Source: Strigamia acuminata (Eukaryota > Arthropoda > Chilopoda > Geophilomorpha > Linotaeniidae). Taken from it: a DNA stretch of 60,000 nucleotides. The notes under the pieces are model-generated. The model was not told the DNA's origin and did no database searches. It saw only the letters and a list, made by a program, of their open reading frames with translations. The stretch's first letter is position 1. Each line of letters opens with the position of its first letter. The translations under genes and the position numbers were made by a program. Below, in pieces: positions 45,256 to 57,805 of the stretch. The stretch is taken from NCBI GenBank assembly GCA_949358305.1, contig OX442315.1, positions 4,962,001 to 5,022,000 on the forward strand, read 5' to 3'.

Positions 45256-48200
45256 ATGGAGTCAACGATTGTCAGTTGTATCAGGTAATTCCGTAATGGG
45301 CATTCATTCTATGTTCTTTACACTAGATATTCTAATTTGGGTGATACAATTAGTTTATTTGCTCGTGAAGTTTGTAAGGGAAATTTGTCAGCGAAAAATT
45401 TCGTAAACCGAGAGTAAAAGCTTGCTCTGGACTGGCGATACTAATCGATCACAAGTTTTGTTATTTTTCAGCATAAGCTTTTCTTTTAATTTTTTTGTTT
45501 AGTTGTGGTCTGGAAGGTCAAAAATTGAAGGCAGAAGCTTGTGGTCACGTGTACTGTCGTAGATGTGTTGCAAATGCAGAATCCAGAGGACTGGTCGTTT
45601 GTTCTCTTAATCATTCCAGTTCAGTAAGTAAACAGACTGTTCGTTTTTTTTATTAAAAATGTACTACTGTTAATTGCAATTTTTATTTTTATTTTAGGAG
45701 AAACTTGTTGGAATCTCGTTTTCGGATGAAGATATTTGTTGTTACTGCAATAGTGTACTGGATTTGGAAAATATAAAAGTAACTATTACAATGATGGCGT
45801 ACCAAACCAACCATAAATGGGGCTCTTTGAAAAAATAGCAGCAAACTAGAAAAAATTACCGAAAAATCTAAAAATTTCCGAAAAATCTAAAAATTTCCGA
45901 AAAATCTAAAAATTTCAGAGAAATCTAAAAATTTCAGAGAAATCTAAAAATTTCAGAGAAATCTAAAAATTTCAGAGAAATCTAAAAATTTCAGAGAAAT
46001 CTAAAAATTTCAGAGAAATCTAAAAATTTCAGAGAAATCTAAAAAATTCAGAAAAATCTAAAAATTTCAGAAAAATTGATCAATATTGTTTGAAACTTAT
46101 CAAAATGGTCTAAAATTTTATTGAAATTTGTCAAAAATGTATAAAATTTTACAGAAATTTACAAAAATTGAATGGGCCAATTGTGTTTATTACCATAGGG
46201 ATCAATTCTGACGTTTTTATATGTATTTTCTCGTGATTTTGACAGCTTTACTTGTTTTTTTTATGATTTTGATGTTTTTAAATGTAATTTTTCATGGTTT
46301 TGATGGTTTTAAATGTGAATTCTTACGATTTTGTCGTTTATACATGTATTTTCTCATGATTGGACATTTTTAAATATATTTTGTTATATTTTGTGTATTT
46401 TCTCAGTTCTGAGATGCTTCAAAAAAACGTTATAATGAAGAAAAAATGCGCGTAAAAACTTCAAAATCACGAGAAATAAATTCGTTATAACGGTGTTTGC
46501 AACAGCAAGGTTCGACCTGTACTTAGTTTTTTGCCACTGAACATTTATCTTAAATGAAAATCTGAAAAATTCAATTTAAAATCACCTTCTGTTTATCGGT
46601 AGCAACGCCTAACTTGTAAGACACAGCAGGCTGGTTTGGCGTGTGCCAAGCCAGACTAATTAAAAATAAATACTTTTAGTGGTGATAATTCGAATATAAA
46701 TTAGTACATTTGAAATCACTGCAGAGCATCAGCCAGAATAGTCAAGTTTTAAAACATACCTACTTTTGATTATTAGGGCCATTACGCTAAGTGTGGCATG
46801 TATCCAATCAAGTGCGACTACTGTGACAGGAAATTTATTCGCCGCACGGTTAGTAGAGTAAGTAGAACTGGTCCAGTGTCTATAAACATTATTTGATGCA
46901 GATGGACACCCATGTGCAAGAATGTGGACGCAATTTACGTTGGTGCAAGTTTTCTTCGATCGGATGTCGATTTCAAGTGCGTCATTCACTACAGCGGATA
47001 AAACTATAGAATATAATTATTAATAAATACTATTGCAGGGAACTCGATCGGAAATTGAGTGTCACGAAAGGGACAATGCTCATATGGAATTTGTGGTGAA
47101 TTTATTGCTGAATCCTCAAACTGCGGAGGTAGAATAACTGCAATGAATGAAGATGATTTGTTTAACTTATTTCTGTTTCAGCAATTGAGTAATGCATCCA
47201 TGTTGGCGAATTCGCTTAACGAACTTCTGTCGCACAAGGGGTTAATTAACACTGTTCAGGTACTCATTTCGATAAGGCAGATGATTTAATGTTACAAGAT
47301 GCAGTTACAATTGTTTAAACTAGTGTAAAGTGGACAAGATTGTGGAGAAAACATCAGCAGCAGTTGTCAATGCTGAACAAAACGAGTTCTATGTGAAGTT
47401 GAAAAGAGTTCAAGGTAAAATTTAAAATATTTTGTGCGCTCCATTGTTTTAAGGCAAAATATTTGTACAGATAATTTGGAAGAAACGTTAAAAGGCCAGG
47501 AAAAGGAAATCGATTGGTCTAAACATCGAATAATTGATCTCGAAATGAAACTAACTTGTAAGCAAAATAGCAAGTTGTAATTAATGTTTGTTTCTTTTGT
47601 TTGTTTGTTTTTTTTGTTGGCAAAACAGGAAATTATTCACAATTTCAATTCTAAGCACGCAGAATGAGTGTACAATTGAAGTATTTTCTCTTTTAACTTA
47701 TTTATGGTAATATTTGGCTAGATCATTTGGAAGAAACTATAAAATGCCAAGAATTGGAAATTAATTCATGCAAGCAGCGAATAATTGAGCTCGAAAATAA
47801 AGAAAGTGAATTGATGCAGTTGGTTAAGAATTTGGGTAAATCTGTCAGTTCATTTGAAGCTTCAATCAAACTAAGTTGATCGCTTTGTTTTAGATGAAAG
47901 CAAGAATGTGCTCAACGTCAAGATGGATCATCTGACGAATGAACACAAGCAGTTAGAAAAATCTTTGGGTAAAATCTAAAATGTTGCCTTCTTATCTATT
48001 CTATCTCATCACTTTAATTGCTATTTCAATTATTCTTAGATGCTGTCGGATTAAAACGAGATAAATTTGAGGAAGATTGTGCTAAAAGTAAAGGTAAAAT
48101 TTTTATATTGTGTAGAGAATTGAATAAATTTTGGAATTTAATTTGACCATTTGGATAATTGTTGTAGACCGATTAACTGAACAACAAACTCAACAATCTG

Positions 48201-49651
48201 ATAAAACGCAGGAAATGGAAAACAAATTAGCTACTTTGATAACAGCAAACAGTAAGTGATTCAATTCAAACAATGCAATGTGTGATTCAGTAATTAACAA
48301 AACATTCTTTTATTTTTTGTACGTAGATCAATTGGCTAAAACTGTGGGTAAGTGCATCACGCTGGCTAGGATCGATTCAGCACGTCCCATTTCGGCGCGG
48401 AATTGGAATGTGCGGAATAGAACACGGTCCCATCACGGGCCATGTTTACAAGAAACAAATTTCGACTATTATTGTTCAGAAATGAAACGTTTACTTGCCA
48501 GTACCATTGTACAGGGAGGGTTTAGGGAATCGGGAGCTGATCTGGTTTCAAATTTTCATACTTGCGGGGACATTGGAACATTCGGTCACATCACTCGGTG
48601 ACTGATGGTCCTGCGTTAGTAATTAATCGTTCATAGAAGCGACTGATTGAACTTATGTTGACCATTACGTCATCTCTATTTAGATTTAATACTCTCATAT
48701 TACTGACAGTTTCTTCATTTCTGTCATAATTATACCATGTGACGAACTAAATTTGATATTTTCTTTTAGCTGACAACGTAAAGATGTTAAACAATAAAAT
48801 TGATGGCGTGGAGAAATCACATTTGGACAGTGGTGAACTGCTCGGTAAATATCTTACAGTTTTCCTAGTTTTTGAAACGTTGATTTTAATGGAGATAAAT
48901 TAATTTATTTTTTGTGTATCCCCTGGTAGTAGCCAGATGCATTTAAAGTCATTTAAACAAGTCTATATTTTTAAAACAGTCGAATTTTATATTTTACTAA
49001 AACAATTTTGGATATTGTATATTTAAAAGATTCCTTCACAACTATTCAGTAGTAAAAGGAAAAAGGAATGTTTAATGACAATTATTTTATTTTAAACTAA
49101 TTATACTCATTTATCTAGGTGGAATGGAAACACTAAACCAAGATTTGTCAAATTTGAAAAAGGAAATTGCATTGAAGAGTTCCTCGTTCGAATATATCTG
49201 GAAAGTGGAAGAGTTTGCGAAACATCAAGCTCGGGCAAAATTGGACACTCAGACTTATGTGTGCAGTGAACCGTTTTATAGTAAAAAGTATGGTTATAAA
49301 ATGAAACTTGGACTCTATCCAAATGGTGATGGTTATTATGATGATGCACGGGGAACCCATTTATCGATTTATCTTCACGTGATGAAAGGTCCGAACGATG
49401 CAATTCTTAAGTGGCCCATTGAGTATTCTGCAAAATTGAGTGTGTTGGATCAGTTGGAACATAAGGATCATCATTATGCTGAATGGACATCTGAGTTCAT
49501 TGAAGGTGAAGGTTGTTTAGACAAACCAGTGACTGAAGAAAATCTAGGCTACGGAGAACCATGTTGTATTTTGTTGGACAAACTTAAACTGTTATATTTA
49601 GTGGATGGTACTATTTTTATCAAACTAGATTTAACCATTACGAGTTTATAA
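45256..49651 (+). CDS. TRAF-like protein 3 (extra coiled-coil exon)
   Basis: Sixteen exons, all in phase, about 559 aa: 45256-45284, 45503-45623, 45698-45778, 46777-46848, 46902-46976, 47039-47128, 47182-47259, 47324-47414, 47471-47557, 47722-47835, 47894-47968, 48040-48093, 48168-48251, 48327-48347, 48770-48844, 49119-49651. The RING is complete (CISC, CGHVYCRRC, CCYC), then TRAF fingers, coiled coil and a MATH domain (MKGPNDAILKWP; LYLVDGTIFIK). It differs from its paralogues by an additional phase 1-1 exon (DNLEETLKGQ...) that duplicates the next exon (HLEETIKCQ...), by an 11-residue loss in that next exon, and by a last exon that starts with a different sequence (METLNQDLSNLKK). Role as for gene 1. 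Confidence 0.88.
45850..46075. repeat. 19-bp minisatellite in intron 3 of TRAF-like gene 3
   Basis: About twelve copies of AAATCTAAAAATTTCAGAG, with a few CCGA-type variants at the left. It is the same family as the array at 9065-9447 but with its own diagnostic base, so it was homogenised independently. Confidence 0.88.
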
Positions 49652-50723
49652 TAATTGGAAATCACGAACGCTACTATTGTAACTTGTTTTTTCATAACAT
49701 TAATGATTAATAATTGATGATGTTTGCTTTTCTTGTAACAACTTTCTTACCTTTTATAATATTAAAAGATAATCATTTATTCTGTAATACTTGTAATTTA
49801 TTTATCTTGTCAAGAATGGATTTTATAAAATCCAGTCTTGACAAGATAAAAAATCTACAATTTATTTGTCTCCATTAATTAATGGAGATAAATAAATTGT
49901 AGATATCAAATGATCAAAAGAGAATTGTGTATGAGTTAGTGTGGTGGATCAGTTTAAACACAGAGATCACAATACTCTCTTATTGACGCGTAAGATTTAA
50001 TTCGCAAGTCAGTTTAAAGATAAATGGGCTAAATCCACGACTGAACATAACACAGGGTTTGGATTTCAAAATTTGCACATTTTTGCATTTGCATTAACCT
50101 CTTCCACAGTGATATAGATCGATCCGAAGTAGATTTGAAATATTTTGTACCAAAGATGTTACAATTGATATTTTTTGGAAAACAAAAATTATTTATCCTA
50201 ATCAATAAAAAGTCGAAATTAAAATGTCTACGCACGTCTACGGCGCGTTCAGGTCGAGAATGCTGCCCAACTTAATCCCAAAGCTGGCCAGCTCGTTCGG
50301 ACTGAATGCGCCAACTAAATTGAGAACAAGAGTAATTAAAATGTTGTATTTGCTCACGCTAACTTTTCTTAAATTTTGTTGTGGTGCACCGTTAGAAGCA
50401 ACCCAGTGGTGCTTCACTGCATCGCACCGCGTTGCATCTCGTACCTCCATCGAAACGGTAAACCTTGTTTTTGGTCATGATCGTGATAACTGAAAGAACT
50501 ACTCACTACATACTGAGCAAAAACTAAAGAAAAGTGCCAACTGTCAAGTGATTTTTATTCTACAGTAATATAATTTACGATTGAACACTCTAGATGTCAC
50601 TAGTAACTCAAACTGTGAAAATCAAGTGGCTCTAACTGGTGGCAGCTAGGAAAACTAAGCGCAGCACTTGTGGTTTGTCAAGGCCGCTTGTCAGGCTCAG
50701 CGAGTGAGTTTAGTTCATTTGTC
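49652..50723. other. Spacer between TRAF-like genes 3 and 4
   Basis: The 3' flank of gene 3, then at about 49800-49990 a short inverted repeat around TTGTCAAGAATGGATTTTATAAAATCC and a remnant of a MATH-exon start (GTAGATATCAAATGATC...). From about 50135 comes the duplicated 5' flank shared with gene 3. No intact gene. Confidence 0.55.
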
Positions 50724-53700
50724 ATGGATTCAACGATTGTCAGTTGTATAAGGTAATTCCGAAATGGGCGTTGATTCTATATTCTTTACACTAGATATTC
50801 TAATTTGGATGATACAATTAGTTTATTTGCTCGTGAAGTTTGTAAGGGAAATTTGTCAGCGAAAAATTTCGTAAACCGAGAGTAAAAGCTTGCTCTGGAC
50901 TGGCGATACTAATCGATCACAAGTTTTGTTATTTTTCAGCATAAGCTTTTCTTTTAATTTTTTTGTTTAGTTGTGGTCTGGAAGGTCAAAAATTGAAGGC
51001 AGAAGCTTGTGGTCACGTGTACTGTCGTAGATGTGTTGCAAATGCAGAATCCAGAGGACTGGTCGTTTGTTCTCTTAATCATTCCAGTTCAGTAAGTAAA
51101 CATACTGTTTGATTTTTATTAAAAGTAGACTGTTAATTGCAATTTTTATTATTATTTTAGGAGAAACTTGTTGGAATCTCGTTTTCGGATGAAGATATTT
51201 GTTGTTACTGCAATAGTGTACTGGATTTGGAAAACATAAAAGTAATTATTACAATGATGGCGTACCAAACCAACCACACAATGGCGCTCCTTGAAAAAAT
51301 AGAAGCCAACTAGGAAAAAATTTCATAAAAATTTAAAAATTTCACAAAGGTCTAAAAATTTTGTTGATATGTTTTTATGGTTGATTGAGTAACTCCTCCT
51401 AGTTTTGTAAAACTAAAAAGGAGGAATGATTTATCTTATAAAAACGAATTATTTATATTTGTGGGAAAAATAATTCACAATCAATATTATCATCTACAGG
51501 GTGTCCTGCCGAACACCTACCAGGTGAATTATTTCACAATCACGTTAATTCAAAAATACTTTTGATTGTGAATTAAAGTAAATGACCTGTGACGAATTCA
51601 ATGAAACATGTTAAATTGATGTGACATTGTTGCATCACTGTTTTGCAACTCGTAACTTTTAAACCAACAATGCTACGCAAAAAATGTCAATTGCAAACTT
51701 GTAGAGAACTATCTAATTAGTCTAGAACTGTTCTTAAAAAAATTATTTCTTACTGAAAAGTTTTGAGAAAAAAAGGTTTGAAATGTTAGTCTACTCAGCT
51801 TTATAACCTAAAACTATCATGTGGAATGTATTCCCAGAATAAATTATTTCCTTTCTTTTGTGTTTCCTCTCTTCTACTTACAAGTATGACACAATAAAGT
51901 GTCCTAATTGAGGATTAGCTAGGTTACCTCAATAGTTTTAGGTTACAAAGCTGAGTTACAAAGCTGAGTAGACTAACATTTCAAACCTTTTTTTCTCAAA
52001 ACTTTTCAGTAAGAGATAATTTTTTTAAGAACAGTTCTAGACTAATTAGAAAGCGCTCTACAACTTTGCAATTGGCATTTTTTGCGTAGCATTGTTGGTT
52101 TAAAAATTACGAGTTGCAAAACAGTGATGCAACAATGTCACATCAATTTAACATGTTTCATTGAATTCGTCACAGGTCAGTTACTTTAATTCATAATCAA
52201 AAGTATTTTTGAATTAACGTGATTGTAAAATAATTCACCTGGTAGGTGTTCGGCAGGACACCCTGTATAAAAATGTCTTAAATAATGTCAAATTACTATA
52301 AATTGTAAACAAAAGTGCAAGTTTTTATTCTTAAATAGATAAATTTCGTTGCACTTGGGTACCCAAATTGGGTACCCCATTTTGGGTGTACCCTGCGTTT
52401 TGTTCAGAGCCTAAAATTTTACATAAATTCACTAAAAATTCCGTAAATAAAATTAAAAACTTTGATAAAGTTTGTGGACATTTCTAAAGACAGTGGCTAA
52501 TTCATGTTCGACCTAAAAGTGTTATTTTCATGGAGCGCTGCGATTGCTTTATCAATAGATCGTGTAAGTTTTGTTTTCTCAGTGAACATTTTCTAGGCAC
52601 TATGTTTTCACAAAGTTTTCAAGTTTTTTTTCTCCCCTAAAGACACAGCAGGCTGATTTGGCTTGTGCCAAGCCAGACTAATTAAAAATAATAAATATTT
52701 TTAGTGGTGATAATTCGAAAATAAATTCGTAAATTTGAGATCACCACAGTGCAGCAGCCAGAAAAGTCAAGTTTTAAAAAACATACTTATTTTTGATGTT
52801 TAGGGCCATTACGCCAAGTGTGACATGTATCCAATCAACTGCGACTATTGTGACAAGAAATTTATTCGCCGCACGGTTAGTACAGGAAGTAGAACTGGTC
52901 AAGTGTCTATAAACACATTCTTTGATGCAGATGGACACCCATGTGCAAGAATGTGGACGCGATTTACGTTGGTGCAAGTTTTCTTCGATCGGTTGTCGAT
53001 TTCAAGTGGGTCATTGACTACAGCGGATAACACTATAGAATATAATTATCAATAAATAATATTAAAGGGAACTCGATCGGAAATGGAGTGCCACGAAAAA
53101 GACAATGCTCATATGGAATTTGTCGTGAATTTATTGCTGAATCTTCAAACTGAGGTAGAATAAGTGCAATGAAAGACGATGATTTGTTTAACTTATTTCT
53201 GTTTTAGCAATTGAGTAATGCATCCATGTTGGCGAATTCGCTTAACGAACTACTGTCGCACAAGGGGTTAATTAACAGTGTTCAGGTACTCATTTGGATC
53301 AAGCGGGTGATTTAACGTTATAAGATGCAGTTAGAATTTTTTAAACTAGTGTAAAGTGGACAAGATTGTGGAGACAACATCAGCAGCAGATGTCAATGCT
53401 GGACAAAACGAGTGCTGTACGAAGATGAAGGGAGTTCAAGGTAGAATTTCAAATATTTTGTGTGCTCCATTGCATTAAGGCAAAATATTTGGATAGATCA
53501 TTTGGAAGAAACTATAAAATGTCAAGGATTGGAAATTAATTCATGCAAGCAGAGAATAATTGAGCTCGAAAATAAAGAAAGTGAATTGATGGAACTTGTT
53601 AATCGATGTCTGGGTTTGGAGCAGTTGGTTAAGAATTTGGGTAAATCTGTCATTTCGTTTGAAGCACCAAACCAAGTTGATCACTTTGTTTTAGATGAAA

Positions 53701-55193
53701 GCAAGAATTTGTTCAAAGTCACGATGGATCATCTGACGAATGAACACAAGCAGTTGGAAAAATCTTTGGGTAAAATGTTGAGTTCTCATCTATTCTATCT
53801 TGTCACTTTAATTGCTATTTAAATCATTCTTAGATGCTGTCGGATTAAAACGAGATAAATTTGAGGAAGCCTATGCAAAAAGCAAAGGTAAAGTAGAGAA
53901 TTGGATATATTTTGCGTTTTGATTTGACCATTCGGATAATTGTTGTAGACCGGCTAACTGAACAACAAACTCAACAATCTGCTAGGACGCAGGAAATTGA
54001 AAACAAATTCGCTACTTTGATAACAGCAAACAGTAAGTGATTCAATTCAAACCATAGAATGTCTTCCACAGAACATTCTTTCATTTTTTGTTTGTAGACC
54101 AATTGGCTAAAACTGTGGGTAAGTGCATCACGCCTGCTTAGGACCGAATCAGCACGTTCCATTTCGGCGCGTCCTTTTTTGGCGCCCCATGATGGGGCCG
54201 TGTTTACAAGCAACGAATTTCCACTATTATTTTGCCGAAATGAAACGTTTACTTGCCAGTGCCATTACACAGGGAGGGTTTAGGGAATCAGGAGCGGGTC
54301 TGGTTTCAAATTTTTATACATGCGGGGATATTGGAACATTCAGTCACATCACTCAGTGACTGATGGTCCTGTGCTAATAATTAATTGTTCACAGAAGCGA
54401 CTGATGATTGAACTTATGTTGACCATTACGTCATCTCTATTGAGACTAAATACTCTCACATTACTAAACAGTTTCTTTGCTTCTGTAAGAATTATATCAT
54501 GTGACAAAATAAATTTGACATTTTGTTTCAGCTGAAAACGAGAAGATGTTAAACAATAAAATTAATTTCATGGAGAAATCACATTTGGACAGTGGCCAAC
54601 TTCGCGGTAAATTTCTTACTTTTTTTCCTAATTTTTGAAACGTTGATTTTAATGGAGATAAATTGATTGCAGATGTCAACCAAAACCAAGAATTGAGCAA
54701 GTTGAGATTAGAACTGGCATCAAATCTCTCCCCATTTGAATATATCTGGAAATTGGAGGAGTTTGCAAATCGTCAAGCTCAGGCAAAATTGGGCAGTGAG
54801 ACTCGCGTCTGCAGTGATCCTTTTTATCCTAATAAGAATGGTTATAAAATGCGACTAGAACTTTATCCAAATGGGTTTGACACATGGAAAGGAACGCATT
54901 TATCGATTTTTCTTCGGGTGATGAAAGGTCCGAACGATGCAATTCTTGAGTGGCCCATTGAGTATTCGGCAAAATTGAGTTTGTTGGATCAGTCGATACA
55001 CAAGGATCATCATACAGAAGAAGTGATGTACGATTTAATTAAATTTAAGGATTGTTATGCTAAACCAATAACTGAATACAACTCGGCATTAGGAATTGGA
55101 ACTTTTATGTTGTTAGAAAAACTTAAACCGTTATATTTAGTGGATGATGCAATTTTTGTCAAACTAAATTTAACCATTACAAGTCCAAATTAA
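50724..55193 (+). CDS. TRAF-like protein 4
   Basis: Fifteen exons, in phase, about 535 aa: 50724-50752, 50971-51091, 51161-51241, 52804-52875, 52931-53005, 53068-53154, 53208-53285, 53350-53440, 53497-53640, 53695-53769, 53834-53887, 53949-54032, 54098-54118, 54532-54606, 54673-55193. RING, fingers, coiled coil and MATH are as in gene 1. The exon 6 acceptor is AAAG rather than CAG, slightly weak. The MATH domain is the most changed: the HKDHH(Y)xEW stretch has become HKDHHTEEVMYD, and the C-terminus is SPN, suggesting a different ligand preference. Upstream and exon 1-3 sequence is nearly the same as gene 3. AATAAA is near 55259. Intron 3 contains a foldback element. Confidence 0.9.
51497..52265. 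mobile_element. Foldback element with ~315-bp inverted arms (CAGGGTG ends)
   Basis: The arms 51497 to about 51813 and about 51950 to 52265 are near-perfect reverse complements; the ends are CAGGGTGTCCTGCC...GGCAGGACACCCTG with TA outside. Within intron 3 of TRAF-like gene 4, so every pre-mRNA would carry a long hairpin. No ORF. Same architecture and first seven bases as the element at 7263-8025. Confidence 0.86.
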
Positions 55194-55712
55194 TTGGCCA
55201 TCTTAATTCTTAAATGCTTTAATTGCACCAAGTTTGCGCAGGTTGTATACGTAATATTGAATAAAAATTTTGTTCTGTCAGACTTAAATCTTCCGTATTA
55301 CGAAAAGATCTGAATTTTGTAAAGAAAATATTCGTTTAAGTCATCAGCTGAGAGTCTTATCACAACCGAAAAGCCGAATTAATGAGGACTATTAATTAAT
55401 TTCAACTGGCCGGAATCAACGCGCAATGAATTAAAAACCATTTTGAGGGTAATTTATGTCCAATTTCCGTTTATTTTGGTTCATTTTTTTCGCAATCTAT
55501 CTGTGACGATTCTACTTTTGGCTGAATAATTAGCCATTATAAGAGATAAATCGGTTTAAACAAGACATTTCTACAACTAGAAATAACCTAACCGAGATAA
55601 GCTACGGAAGTCTGTACAACGTGAATATGTGATCAAATATAATAACTTACGATTTTCGTGTGATTCAAATACATGTTTATTAACATTACAACTGGGTTGG
55701 GTTCTGGATAAG

Positions 55713-57075
55713 TGTAACGGCGGCTACACTGGTTGAGGATCCGGGCGATGCTGTTCGAGTGGTGCGGCTGACTTTGCGGCATCGTCACAGTTAGCGCTAC
55801 GGAGACGTATTCGGTCCCGCAGCTCGGATATCTATTAATACGAAGAACCCTTCGTATTTGGTCGGGAATATTCATTAGCATATTCCGTATTCAAATCATC
55901 AAAACATTATTAGTGTAATATAAAAAATGAATTGTTATATTGTTATTCTATGGGCGGGGACAGTCACGACAGTCGAGGGGACCATCGCGGGAGTTGTTGA
56001 AGCTCCATCCGCCAGCATGCCTTACGACGACAAGATCTCGTGATCAGGCGCCGGGTATTTGTTTTCTGCGACGAGTCGCTTTCAGTGGTACCAACCACTG
56101 GGTAAACAGTTCCTGGGGGACTACCAGATCGGCATTACCAATACCCGAGTATTTGTTTAGCGCAAGGTATGAATGCAATTGCTCACGGGCCACCAACCCG
56201 GTGCGTCACCTGTGAATAAGGCTTTTACCGACCTTGGACAAGTCTTGCCCACTTAACGGAAGGGCCAATGCACTGCATCGGAACCCTGGGGAAACGGTTT
56301 GCCCATATTTGTTTGACGGGTTCGACTTCCCGTGTATATGCTCTGGCAGAGCATCTGACCTATGACCGGGGAATCGCTCAGATAGATGCGACTATCACCG
56401 ATCATATAATCTGATATTTGTTTAACGGTGTTAATCAATCCCGTGCATGAGCGATATACTAAGCCACCGTATGAAATCCTACTGTCCCTTAGAACAGCTG
56501 GCTAACACTACGGGGCCATTTCATGTGTGAAACATGTCTATTACCGGAGTTAGCCTTCCCGAAAGGGCCCTACAACAAGCAATAACAAACTAGTATTAAT
56601 ACTATTTGTGGAGAGCTGAGGAGGCCTGATGTGTCGATAAAGAAAGTGAGATCCAACGATAACAACTTATCAATACAAACAATATAAACATATTCAAAAT
56701 CAAGCCAAGGGGGTTGCGCTGGTGAAAACCAGAGCTTATATAGTTCTAGAGAACAATCAGATTAGCGACAGCCAATCAGACGTCAGAATCCATGGATTCG
56801 TGGATCACTAGTCCGGACCTAATATTGAACTGGGTCCAGAAGAGTCCGATTGGTTCTCTTCAACAGGTAAGTAAACGTGATATTGGTTCAATAGAATCAA
56901 TATCCCAAGTAAATAATACTTAGTGGAGTCTAATAAAATACTGTATATTTTATTCACAACGTTTATATTAATTCTTTAATATAACTCGTAACTTTATCGA
57001 GTTTAAACTACGCGCGTTAGATAAACAGCGCCATCTAGTGTGAACATTGACTAATACGGTTTTATAACCGTCACA
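55713..57075 (-). repeat. 3' LTR of a third LTR element (minus strand)
   Basis: On the minus strand the unit begins TGTGACGGTTATAAAACC right after a purine tract (GGGGGATG, 57076-57085) and ends CCGCCGTTACA, giving TG...CA ends about 1.36 kb apart. A CTATATAAG box (56735-56743) fits a promoter. Four TATTTGTTT motifs (56056, 56150, 56306, 56415, plus strand) recur inside. The partner LTR is not in the window, so the far border is provisional. Confidence 0.65.
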
Positions 57076-57805
57076 CATCCCCCGGTGACAAGCATAGAGT
57101 TTCTCAACTCTTTAATTGTCATTCTTAATATCTTAAGAAATGTTCACCAAATTCTAGTGAATTATCAGACTCAACTCGTATTCTTTTTAATTTATTCAAA
57201 ATTAATCAACTGCTTTCTTTCAGAAACATCGTAGAACGATTAGACTAATCGGCTTTCCCGCACAGCACATCTCCCGGTTGCCAAGCAACGAAATGAACTC
57301 GTCCGAACTTGTACTCATGTTCGACAGTGCGGATTTCGATGGAAATCTTAACTTCTCCGATCAAAAAATAAACTTCTCCGCAGTTTATATAACTTAGATG
57401 AGACATTAAATAAATTTATGCAAATTTTATTTATCAAATCTAAACTACGAATCATTCTTTATTACGGTTGTTATAAAAATGAAAACTGACTTCAACTCGA
57501 AGTCTTTTAAACTTTGATCAAAGTGAAAACAAAACACACAAATCATTATGTAATTCAAAACACAACACATCTTATTATGATAATAATCAAGATCAACAAA
57601 ATACAAATTGAATTCAGACTTGGATCCAATTTTTTAAATCAAACTTATTCTCATGAATATTAATAATTAGTTTAAAAATCTTCAAACAATTAAACAAATT
57701 ATTCTTAATTTGGAAATAAACGAAATCACACTTGAAAACACAACAAACAACACTTGGCATATTTTAAACTTAAAATATCCACTCGAAAAAACAAATGTTT
57801 AACTT
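57076..57805 (-). other. 3' untranslated segment of the third element, with polypurine tract
   Basis: AT-rich, non-coding sequence between the end of the Cys-rich ORF and the LTR. The tract at 57076-57090 (minus strand CACCGGGGGATG) is the likely plus-strand primer. Confidence 0.55.

Noticed and set aside
55940-56215. 91-codon ORF in the minus-strand LTR region
   Set aside because: It lies wholly inside an LTR, on the opposite strand, without recognisable domains.
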